A stretch of DNA of 5,609 bases, taken from the NCBI GenBank assembly GCA_027005175.1, contig JALTMC010000312.1, positions 1 to 5,609 on the forward strand, given 5' to 3'. The notes beneath the pieces were generated by a model that saw nothing but the letters and a program-made list of their open reading frames with translations, made no database searches and had not been told where the DNA came from. Origin of the DNA: Myxococcales bacterium (GTDB lineage: Bacteria > Myxococcota_C > UBA6777). Position numbers and translations under genes: made by a program. This document shows, one piece after another, positions 1-5,609 of this stretch (positions are counted from its first letter, which is position 1; every line of letters starts with the position of its first letter).

Positions 1-1
1 A

Positions 2-2929
2 ACAAAATTTATCCAACAATATGAGCAAAAACATCGCCATTGCGACAAACCCAAACAAACCAAAAAAAAAAAGGACGATGTCGCCTTTCCTCCCGAGCAG
101 TGCCAACAGCTTGCGTTTGTAGCCTATGCCGGCCTACTCCGACAAGATCTACCGAATCCACTGCTGCTTCGGGCCCTACAGCGAGTGTCTGCGCTGGGTT
201 CACAAGGCGTCTTTTCCATAGCAACACTCCAACCTATGTTGGAGCAGTTACTACAACATCCTACACGCAGTGAGCTACGAAAAGCTTCATGGTTACACCT
301 GTATCAACTTTATGCTGAAGACCACACCGAGCCCTACCGCTTGGCCATCGCCAGCATACACGCCGATGTTGGCTTACAAGCCTTGTCATGGATAGCCCAA
401 GAGAAGCAGGCTATGGCCCGCACCTGGACCGCAAAGGCGCTGCGATCCAATGTTCGAGATGTCCGTCAAAAAGCAGCAGAACAGTTGATCACATTGTATC
501 CCGAAGACAGTCTCGATCCCTTTATTACGACACTTCAATCGGAGCATACCGATATACGATTGCGCGTCATCGATCGCCTCCTGCAGTCGGAAGACTCTCG
601 CGTAACCAAAGCATTGACACAAGCCTTATCCAGTGACCATGACGATCTTCGATTAAAAGCCGCTGAAGCTCTCGCTCAGCGAAAAGTCAGCTCATCCTTT
701 GCTATCCTTGTATCCTTTTTGAACAGTGAAAACAGCCACACCCAAAGTCGGGCAACACAAGCTCTCCTGAGCTTGGGAGACCCAAGAACCGTTCAGGCAT
801 TCATCCATCGATACGAAGAAGATCCCGAACAAACCGCCGACAAGGGACAGATACTTCGAGCCCTTGGAAGCCTGGGCATGGACTCTGCTGCCGACTGGCT
901 AGTATCACAGTTGGAAGGCAGCAACTACCAACTTCGAAACACGGCATACCAGTCACTGATGTCACTCGCAGGACCAGCCAATAAGCGCGATCCAAAGAGA
1001 TATCTGAGATACCTTGAGCGTGCGCTCCAAAGCAAACAAACCGATATCCTGATTCGCACAATGGATGATATGACTCATCTCGAAGAACAAAAAATCGCCG
1101 ACAAGATTAGCCCCTTGCTTCGCTCGCGAGAGGAGCAAGTTCGACGCAAAGCTTGTAACACCCTGGTCACCAGGATACCCAAATACGAAGCTGACTTTAC
1201 TCCGCTGCAACAAGCCTTGGAGTCGAGAGACGCAGCGATTCGTTTGGAGGCAGCCATACAATTGGGAACGCACGGTCACTCCGAGGCTTTCCCCATCTTA
1301 TTTACCACCTTCCAAACCTCCATGAACCCCGACGAACAACGCCGCTCCATCCTCGCCTTGGGTATGCTCGGGGATGAACGAGCCTTTCCCCCGATTTTTG
1401 CCATGTTTCCAAAAGACGAAGAGCTTCATCAAGCTCTGGATGTCGCAGCCGAAGCCGTAGGTCAGCTCGCTCCCGAACCCCAAAAAGCAGACATCAAACA
1501 ACTGCTCCTCTCCTTGCTGAGAGAAGGCCAACAACCACCTGAATCCTTTGAACTTATTCCCAACCTAGCTTCGCGCGTCAGTGATAGCGTGAAATGTCGG
1601 GCCGTGGCTGGTTTGCGACATCTTACAGGCAAAGACGCGGTGCCCCTTCTTGCCCAAATCGCCCGAGAGAACGAAGGTTGGAGTGGATGGCAAATTCGCC
1701 AGACTGTGGCCAACGAGCTAGGTAAAACAGAAGACTTACAAGCAGAGCCCACACTCACTCTGTTACTGAATGATGAAGACTCAGATGTCCAACGTTCTGC
1801 GGCCGAATCCTTACTGAAGCTATATGGTGAAGACCATCCTTACCCCAACCTACTGATCTTCGATCACGACAGCTTCGAATACGATGAAGAGATGCAAGAG
1901 AAAGCCGCAAAAGTGCTGGCCCAACATGCCACTCCTGTGCAAATCTTAGAGAGGCTTCCTTTGCTAGTCTCCTTCTCTTCGGACAACGATCTCTTCATCG
2001 AACGCCCACCTTCTCCCTCAGACTCTTACGAAGCAGACGAAGTGCCCTACCGAGACCAAACCCTCACGCAGATACTGGAGAGAGGCCTGCTACAACGCGA
2101 TCCCCTGCCCTTCGAAGCCACTCTCGAAGCATTAACTCATGACAAACTTCATGTTCGATTCAATGCTCTGGCCCTCTTGTTGCGAATGGTTCCGACAGAG
2201 GACGACAAAACCAAAACAAAGATCCCAAAAAAGGCCATCGCCAAAGCTCTCGAACAAGCCAACGCTTCCGCCATAGAGCTGTGGCAAAAGGGAACAAAAG
2301 ACCCAGAGATGGTAGCCCAATACTGGGAGCTTACACTCTGGTCCATGGGACAAATCGTACCCAAAGCTGCGGCTGTCTCTGCCAGTGAAACACTCGCCTT
2401 AGCAGATGCCCCACCCTCTGTAAGAGCACAGGCTGCTCAAACCATAGGCCAAAGCCAATCCGCAAGTGCAAAGACAAGATCAGTACTCCAAGCAGCCTTA
2501 TCCGACGGTCAAGAAAAAGTTCGCCGCCAAGCCGCCTGGGCCTTATCTCAAGTTGAGAGTGACACAACAAGTCTGCTCACAGAGCTATCAACCCTGCCTT
2601 CTGCATCATTCCATATGCTCTCCCCCGCCAAACTTACCAAGACAGAACTTGTTCGCTCGTTGGGAAGTCACGCCGCCAAAAGAGAACTGCTTCCAAGCCT
2701 GATCGCACAAAACCAATCCTCCGTATTTATCGAGATGTTCGAACAATCCGATGAGAACAACAACAACCAGATGCTAGCCATTAACGCCCTGGGCCGCATC
2801 GCAAACCAAGAAGCCATCTCTGAACTCAACCAATGGCGTACTGCCGAAAAACTACCTTCCGAAATCCGCATCGCAGCCTATCGGGCATGGCGAAGAGCCA
2901 AACGCCATGCTCAACGCCACGCTGAATAA
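2..2929 (+). CDS. HEAT-repeat protein, 5'-truncated by window edge
   Basis: The frame is open from the left edge to the TAA at 2927-2929, giving 975 visible residues; the protein begins outside the window. The only in-frame standard start near the edge is GTG at 185. It lacks a ribosome binding site and falls inside a helix-like segment (LLLRALQRVSALGSQG), so it is rejected. The visible protein is almost entirely short amphipathic helix pairs of HEAT/PBS-lyase type. Typical second helices include LRLKAAEALAQR (residue 216), VRRKACNTLV (380), IRLEAAIQLG (413), RRSILALGMLGD (447), VKCRAVAGLRHL (530), VQRSAAESLLKLYG (596), VRFNALALLL (718), VRAQAAQTIG (807), VRRQAAWALS (840) and IRIAAYRAW (955). 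Two polar, probably disordered insertions lie near residues 660-683 (acidic, Pro/Ser) and 732-747 (Lys-rich). The C-terminus is basic. No catalytic motif, signal peptide or membrane segment is visible in this part. Such solenoids are usually protein-protein scaffolds; the actual function depends on the unseen N-terminus and is unknown. The repeat assignment is confident, the role is not. Confidence 0.85.
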   Translation, partial: TKFIQQYEQKHRHCDKPKQTKKKKDDVAFPPEQCQQLAFVAYAGLLRQDLPNPLLLRALQRVSALGSQGVFSIATLQPMLEQLLQHPTRSELRKASWLHLYQLYAEDHTEPYRLAIASIHADVGLQALSWIAQEKQAMARTWTAKALRSNVRDVRQKAAEQLITLYPEDSLDPFITTLQSEHTDIRLRVIDRLLQSEDSRVTKALTQALSSDHDDLRLKAAEALAQRKVSSSFAILVSFLNSENSHTQSRATQALLSLGDPRTVQAFIHRYEEDPEQTADKGQILRALGSLGMDSAADWLVSQLEGSNYQLRNTAYQSLMSLAGPANKRDPKRYLRYLERALQSKQTDILIRTMDDMTHLEEQKIADKISPLLRSREEQVRRKACNTLVTRIPKYEADFTPLQQALESRDAAIRLEAAIQLGTHGHSEAFPILFTTFQTSMNPDEQRRSILALGMLGDERAFPPIFAMFPKDEELHQALDVAAEAVGQLAPEPQKADIKQLLLSLLREGQQPPESFELIPNLASRVSDSVKCRAVAGLRHLTGKDAVPLLAQIARENEGWSGWQIRQTVANELGKTEDLQAEPTLTLLLNDEDSDVQRSAAESLLKLYGEDHPYPNLLIFDHDSFEYDEEMQEKAAKVLAQHATPVQILERLPLLVSFSSDNDLFIERPPSPSDSYEADEVPYRDQTLTQILERGLLQRDPLPFEATLEALTHDKLHVRFNALALLLRMVPTEDDKTKTKIPKKAIAKALEQANASAIELWQKGTKDPEMVAQYWELTLWSMGQIVPKAAAVSASETLALADAPPSVRAQAAQTIGQSQSASAKTRSVLQAALSDGQEKVRRQAAWALSQVESDTTSLLTELSTLPSASFHMLSPAKLTKTELVRSLGSHAAKRELLPSLIAQNQSSVFIEMFEQSDENNNNQMLAINALGRIANQEAISELNQWRTAEKLPSEIRIAAYRAWRRAKRHAQRHAE
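62..72 (+). repeat. A11 homopolymer inside the HEAT-repeat coding region
   Basis: Eleven consecutive A residues encode a Lys run (AAA AAA AAA AAG) in a polar, basic segment before the first clear helices of the HEAT gene. Runs this long are uncommon in coding DNA. They are known sites of polymerase slippage and of sequencing indels. The frame before the tract is open but of low complexity. The frame after it, from about position 86, is convincingly protein-like. Confidence 0.9.
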
Positions 2930-3004
2930 TTCTTAAAATTTGAAATCAAAAAAGAAGACCTCTCGTTGGAGTAAGTGAGAACAAGAGAGCACATCACAAC
3001 ACGT

Positions 3005-3042
3005 GGTATCGTCGGTATATTCGGAGGAATCATACCTATACC
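3005..3042 (+). promoter_or_regulatory. Hairpin with GGAG loop upstream of the Cys-rich gene
   Basis: The inner stem pairs GGTATATTC (3014-3022) with GAAT (3027-3030) and ATACC (3032-3036), with one bulged C at 3031 and the tetraloop GGAG (3023-3026). It gives nine base pairs. An outer stem, GGTAT (3005-3009) with ATACC (3038-3042), can extend it across an internal loop. No U-tract follows, so it is not a standard intrinsic terminator. The GGA in the loop resembles the presentation of CsrA/RsmA sites, or a sequestered Shine-Dalgarno, but no good start codon lies at the right distance: the next in-frame ATG (3049) is 21 bases past the GGAGG. It could also be a DNA operator. The structure is seen directly; the function is inference. 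Confidence 0.45.
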
Positions 3043-3135
3043 AACACAATGTGCACAACCTTCTCACCATTCCCCAAAAGGCAAAAAGGTAACACCTTCC
3101 CGTCGGATTGTGAGAACCTTATTGCCCTACGACAT

Positions 3136-3140
3136 GGAGA
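3136..3140 (+). promoter_or_regulatory. Ribosome binding site deciding the Cys-rich gene start
   Basis: GGAGA ends seven bases before ATG 3148. The longer in-frame alternative, ATG 3049, has no Shine-Dalgarno at proper spacing and would place a polar 33-residue extension before the signal peptide. This site supports 3148 as the start. Confidence 0.65.
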
Positions 3141-3147
3141 GTCTGAC

Positions 3148-3864
3148 ATGATAGTTTGGTTCATTTCACTGGTATTGGTTGCAGCTTTTTCATTCAACTC
3201 ACAACAAGCTCTCGCATCCCCATCCTCCTGCAAGCTCTCAGCCCGCATCGCTTGCAAGGCTTCCTACAAACAAGCCCAAAGAAACTGTCGAACCGTGTAT
3301 CGAAACAAACGAAGGAATTGTCGAACGATCCGACGAACCTTTGTCAAACAATGCAATACCCAGCGGCTCAAGAGTCGCTGCAAACCAGGTCTCACTGCCG
3401 AACAAAAAGCATCATGCCGTAGCAGCCGCCAAACCCAAATGGCGACCTGCATGAAAGAAAAAGGCGGCATGGCCCCTTGTACACCAACCTACAAAACCTG
3501 TCGTCTGACTTGCTTCAAGAGCTGCAAAACATGTACCTTGCGCCAAGTCAGCCGCTGTATTCGCCGCTGCTACAGAACACGTCGCAACTGTCAAAGAAGA
3601 AATCGCGGTTTGCTTCGAACATGTCGTAGACCTGCTTTGAAATGGGAACGTCAATGCCGACGCAACCATCGACTCTTGCAGTGGCAAGGCTACTACAAGT
3701 GCCTGTCCCATCGCCGCAGCGCCTACCTCACTTGCGTGTACCAAGCCCATGACCAAGAGCGTGAATGCAAAACAAAAACCATCAAAACGTACAGAGTCTG
3801 TAGGCTGGAATCTCAACAACAGAGAAGCAACTGCCGCGACAATGTAAGCAAAAAGTGCGGATAA
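3148..3864 (+). CDS. Secreted Cys/Arg-rich protein with an 11-residue cysteine ladder
   Basis: I do not recognise this family. The protein is 238 residues from ATG 3148. Residues 1-23 form a Sec signal peptide (hydrophobic core WFISLVLVAAF, AxA-type site ALA before S24), although its n-region lacks the usual Lys/Arg. There is no lipobox, so it should be a soluble periplasmic or secreted protein of about 215 residues. The mature part holds 24 Cys, about 38 Arg and 20 Lys, and only about 8 acidic residues. Cysteines recur exactly every 11 residues at 36-47-58-69, 126-137-148-159-170 and 185-196-207-218-229, with CX3C pairs around 118-126 and 137-141. This suits helices carrying one cysteine stripe, pinned by disulfides or possibly binding metal. 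The strong positive charge suggests binding to a polyanion such as LPS, nucleic acid or acidic polysaccharide (inference). It stands alone: 218 bases follow the HEAT gene, and it converges on the DUF4442 gene with a 14-base gap. That it is real is supported by the signal peptide, the RBS and the ordered cysteine pattern. Confidence 0.8.
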   Translation: MIVWFISLVLVAAFSFNSQQALASPSSCKLSARIACKASYKQAQRNCRTVYRNKRRNCRTIRRTFVKQCNTQRLKSRCKPGLTAEQKASCRSSRQTQMATCMKEKGGMAPCTPTYKTCRLTCFKSCKTCTLRQVSRCIRRCYRTRRNCQRRNRGLLRTCRRPALKWERQCRRNHRLLQWQGYYKCLSHRRSAYLTCVYQAHDQERECKTKTIKTYRVCRLESQQQRSNCRDNVSKKCG

Positions 3865-3878
3865 TCCCCACGCGAAAC

Positions 3879-4394
3879 CTACTTCTTCTCCGGCCCGACA
3901 AGCCATTTGGCCTGAGCTACTGCAACAATTTCACCTGCTTCGTTTTTAATCGTTGCCTTTACCAAGAACTCCTGACGCTCATTGGTTAGGGGTGGAGCAC
4001 ACTCGCTTTCTGCTGTTAACAGCCCCCGTCCTTTTTTCAGATATTCAATCGAAAAGCCTGCAAGGATGCCTCGGGCTCCTGGGGGCATGCTGTAGATCAT
4101 CCCTACACCTGAGGCTATTTCTGCTAGATTCAACAAGGCAATCGCATGAATGGAATGTAGATGATTTCGAACACTCCTGCGATCCCTCATTTGGACCTTG
4201 CAGTACCCCTTTCGCAACTCGACAACCTGGGCTTTCACTGTCCCTGTATAGGGAGCGAGCCAACCAATGAGCTTGCTAAAAAGGAATTTCCCACCCGGCC
4301 AAGGGCTGAGCAATCTCCACGCTCTTTGGAGCGCATTCTCACCGTCAGTCCGAGCCACTGGATTTGTGTGAGTCACTTCCTGTTTTGACAACAT
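3879..4394 (-). CDS. DUF4442 hotdog-fold protein, thioesterase-like
   Basis: The protein is 171 residues, close to the usual size of DUF4442 proteins. This family has the hotdog fold of acyl-CoA thioesterases such as PaaI. The central-helix signature is visible as RNHLHSIHAIALLNLAE (residues 76-92, with N78, H84 and E92 as likely pocket residues), followed by a Gly-rich turn (ASGVG). FSIEYLKKGRGLLTAES (114-130) is the typical next strand. The C-terminal strand pair is VKATIKNEAGEIVAVAQAKW (145-164). There is no signal peptide or membrane segment, so it is cytoplasmic. A GTG at 4397 directly precedes ATG 4394; the AAGGAG site sits 5 bases before the ATG but only 2 before the GTG, so ATG is chosen. 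It lies 90 bases downstream of the PAQR gene on the same strand and may be its operon partner. The substrate is not known; acyl-CoA or acyl-ACP is the family expectation. Confidence 0.85.
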   Translation of the reverse strand: MLSKQEVTHTNPVARTDGENALQRAWRLLSPWPGGKFLFSKLIGWLAPYTGTVKAQVVELRKGYCKVQMRDRRSVRNHLHSIHAIALLNLAEIASGVGMIYSMPPGARGILAGFSIEYLKKGRGLLTAESECAPPLTNERQEFLVKATIKNEAGEIVAVAQAKWLVGPEKK

Positions 4395-4399
4395 CACTT

Positions 4400-4405
4400 C
4401 TCCTT
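4400..4405 (-). promoter_or_regulatory. Ribosome binding site of the DUF4442 gene
   Basis: Read on the minus strand this is AAGGAG, 5 bases before ATG 4394. It is only 2 bases from the adjacent GTG at 4397, which argues against that longer start. Confidence 0.7.
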
Positions 4406-4484
4406 GAGAAATCGTGATTTTGTTGAGAGGTCTCTGTCATAGCAAGGAATAGGCTCCCAAAGAACCCACTACAACAAGACGGCT

Positions 4485-5186
4485 CTACTTTGAGATGAGA
4501 GAGAAGTAGACAGCAAAGAAATGACAGGCACTACCACCGAGGACAAACAGGTGCCAGATTCCGTGGTTGTAGGGGATACGCTTTGCGAGGTAGAAGATGG
4601 TACCTACGGAGTAAAAGATGCCACCCGCGATGAGCAGCGCGAATCCTCTCACAGGGAGGCTTTGTTGAAGAGGCACAATGGCGACAACTGCAGCCCATCC
4701 CATTGCCAGATAGATCAGAGTTTCCAGAAAGGGGCGACGTGTTGACATCAATAATTTGAGTGCGATTCCCAGAACAGCAACACCCCAGGCAAAGGTAAAC
4801 AGACCCCATCCTAACGCTCCTTCCAAGACAAGGATCGTGAAGGGCGTATATGATCCTGCAATCAGAAGATAAATCGATACATGGTCAAGCGTTTGCAGCT
4901 TTTTCTTCATGGGAAATTCGCGGGCACTGTGATAGATCGTGGAGGCCGTGTACGTCAGGACCATGGTGGAACCAAAGATGGAGCAGCAAACAAACAGACC
5001 AAGATCGCCTTGGGCTCCAGAGTAAAGAGCGAGGATAACCAATCCAATGAGGCTCATCACAAGACCAAAGCCATGAGTGATACTGTTTATGAACTCTTCC
5101 AAACGTGACTCTCCAGAAATGGGACAGGCTGAAGGCTCAAACGAAGGTCGGGAGATCTGGTCGGAACTTGTGGTCGATGGAATCAT
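4485..5186 (-). CDS. trhA: Hemolysin III / PAQR family membrane protein (TrhA-type)
   Basis: The protein is 233 residues with seven predicted membrane helices (about 39-56, 62-83, 103-121, 125-145, 155-173, 181-200, 210-230), as in hemolysin III proteins of about 200-230 residues. Family signatures are present in order: EEFINSITHGFG (30-41; E31, N34, H38), STIYHS (82-87; H86), LDHVSIYLLIAGSYTPF (100-116; D101, H102) and WHLFVLGGSACHF (211-223; H212, H222). The conserved His/Asp/Ser set is that proposed to bind metal in the PAQR/CREST superfamily, so all key residues are kept. It acts in the inner membrane; E. coli TrhA (YqfA) is connected with membrane homeostasis, while the haemolysin name reflects an early heterologous phenotype. 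The frame stays open to an ATG at 5303, but that extension has no RBS and no family match, so ATG 5186 with AAGGA eight bases upstream is preferred. A DUF4442 gene follows 90 bases downstream. The symbol is by family, not by demonstrated orthology. Confidence 0.92.
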   Translation of the reverse strand: MIPSTTSSDQISRPSFEPSACPISGESRLEEFINSITHGFGLVMSLIGLVILALYSGAQGDLGLFVCCSIFGSTMVLTYTASTIYHSAREFPMKKKLQTLDHVSIYLLIAGSYTPFTILVLEGALGWGLFTFAWGVAVLGIALKLLMSTRRPFLETLIYLAMGWAAVVAIVPLQQSLPVRGFALLIAGGIFYSVGTIFYLAKRIPYNHGIWHLFVLGGSACHFFAVYFSLISK

Positions 5187-5194
5187 GAGATTTT

Positions 5195-5199
5195 TCCTT
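5195..5199 (-). promoter_or_regulatory. Ribosome binding site of the PAQR gene
   Basis: On the minus strand AAGGA ends eight bases before ATG 5186. A second AAGGA lies just upstream (5201-5205). This supports starting the protein at 5186 rather than at the upstream ATG 5303. Confidence 0.65.
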
Positions 5200-5263
5200 A
5201 TCCTTGCAAAACAGGACCGGCTCGGCAGACGATGAATTCTTTTATTCGGATATTCACTTTTTA

Positions 5264-5293
5264 AACATACGCCAAAGAAGTAACCTCTGACAA
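5264..5293 (-). promoter_or_regulatory. Tentative sigma70-like promoter for the PAQR gene
   Basis: On the minus strand TTGTCA (5288-5293) and TATGTT (5264-5269) are separated by 18 bases, matching the -35 and -10 consensus at 5/6 and 4/6 positions. The predicted transcript would have a leader of about 70 bases before ATG 5186. Other AT-rich boxes occur further upstream, for example around 5370-5380, so this is one candidate among several. Confidence 0.3.
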
Positions 5294-5453
5294 CAAAGCC
5301 CAAGAACTTTCACAATGGCTTTCAAAATCTCGATCTCCCTGTTGGTGTTCTATAAAGGCCAATCCCCATATTAACATATACGGACTCTTTCCAAAGATCT
5401 ATTATCCTCCAAAGAAGATTCTACCCAAAAGGTCAATGGGCCAATCAAGCGGT

Positions 5454-5602
5454 AGCATACAAGCTCCTCGATGATGGCACTGATGAAAGGGAGCATACAA
5501 GCTCCTCGATGATGGCACTGATGAAAGGGAGCATACAAGCTCCTCGATGATGGCACTGATGAAAGGGAACATACAAGCTCCTTGATGATGGCACTGAAAG
5601 GG
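5454..5602. repeat. Tandem array of a 38-bp unit, four copies
   Basis: Units begin at 5454, 5492, 5530 and 5568, each starting with A(G/A)CATACAAGCTCCT. The first three are identical over all 38 bases. The fourth is 35 bases, with two substitutions and a 3-base deletion in the CTGATGAAAG part. The units abut without spacers, so this is a minisatellite and not a CRISPR array. A short inverted pair (GCTCC in one unit, GGAGC at the junction to the next) gives only a weak stem. The last seven bases of the window no longer match the unit well, so the array probably ends at 5602. Identity of the left copies suggests recent duplication. Confidence 0.95.
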
Positions 5603-5609
5603 CTCATGA

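Larger units (their letters stand above)
5187..5453. other. Noncoding region upstream of the PAQR gene
   Basis: Together with the adjacent repeat array this makes about 420 bases without a supported gene. It holds the PAQR ribosome binding site, the tentative promoter and some AT-rich sequence (around 5240-5270 and 5365-5405). I see no RNA gene, strong hairpin or credible short gene. An in-frame extension of the PAQR ORF reaches 5303 but looks noncoding. Confidence 0.6.

Noticed and set aside
2960-2987. Imperfect hairpin CTCTCGTT / AACAAGAG as a terminator of the HEAT gene
   Set aside because: The stem has one mismatch and a 12-base loop, and no U-tract follows on the plus strand. A T-rich run follows only when read on the minus strand, where no gene needs termination here.
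3086-3098. Short hairpin AAGGT-AAC-ACCTT
   Set aside because: Only five base pairs with a three-base loop; expected by chance and tied to no other signal.
3049-3147. 33-residue N-terminal extension of the Cys-rich protein from ATG 3049
   Set aside because: There is no Shine-Dalgarno at correct spacing, and the extension is polar and would bury the signal peptide. The weak point of the preferred start is that its signal peptide n-region lacks Lys/Arg.
3412-3906. 164-codon minus-strand open frame opposite the Cys-rich gene
   Set aside because: Its Ala/Thr-rich, Cys- and Arg-poor translation is what antisense reading of TGY and CGN codons produces. It overlaps a better-supported gene and the end of the DUF4442 gene.
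4395-4484. Separate promoter for the DUF4442 gene
   Set aside because: Best boxes on the minus strand (TTGTAG, 17 bases, TATTCC) match the consensus poorly; not strong enough to list.
5187-5303. 39-residue N-terminal extension of the PAQR protein from ATG 5303
   Set aside because: It has no RBS, is unlike the family, and overlaps the likely promoter and leader. ATG 5186 has a good RBS.
5454-5602. CRISPR array
   Set aside because: The units abut directly with no spacers and there are no cas genes in the window.

Overview
This 5.6 kb window looks like chromosomal DNA of an environmental Gram-negative bacterium of roughly balanced base composition. The genes are ordinary bacterial ones with Shine-Dalgarno sites. 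The mix of a very long HEAT-repeat protein, a Sec-exported Cys/Arg-rich orphan protein and two housekeeping-type membrane/lipid genes would fit a Myxococcota/Deltaproteobacteria-like genome, but that placement is only an impression. No rRNA, tRNA, CRISPR array, IS element or phage gene was seen.

Layout, left to right. (1) Positions 2-2929, plus strand: the C-terminal 975 residues of a large HEAT-repeat protein whose true start lies left of the window; the in-frame GTG at 185 is not a convincing start. (2) 2930-3147: a 218-base intergenic region with a well-formed hairpin (3005-3042) that presents GGAG in its loop. (3) 3148-3864, plus: a secreted, strongly basic protein with 24 cysteines, many exactly 11 residues apart. 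I do not recognise its family and it is the most novel item here. (4) 3879-4394, minus: a DUF4442 hotdog-fold, thioesterase-like protein, convergent with gene 3 across only 14 bases. (5) 4485-5186, minus: a seven-helix hemolysin III/PAQR (TrhA-type) membrane protein. (6) 5187-5453: its leader, with a tentative promoter. (7) 5454-5602: four tandem copies of a 38-bp unit, three identical and the last diverged.

Genes 4 and 5 lie in the same direction, 90 bases apart, and may be co-transcribed from upstream of the PAQR gene; both families are linked to acyl-lipid or membrane chemistry, so a shared role in membrane lipid homeostasis is a reasonable inference. The HEAT-repeat gene and the Cys-rich gene share a strand but are separated by over 200 bases and a hairpin, so they are probably independent. 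Coding starts of three genes were moved inward from the longest open frames, because good ribosome binding sites and family homology (or a signal peptide) begin there.
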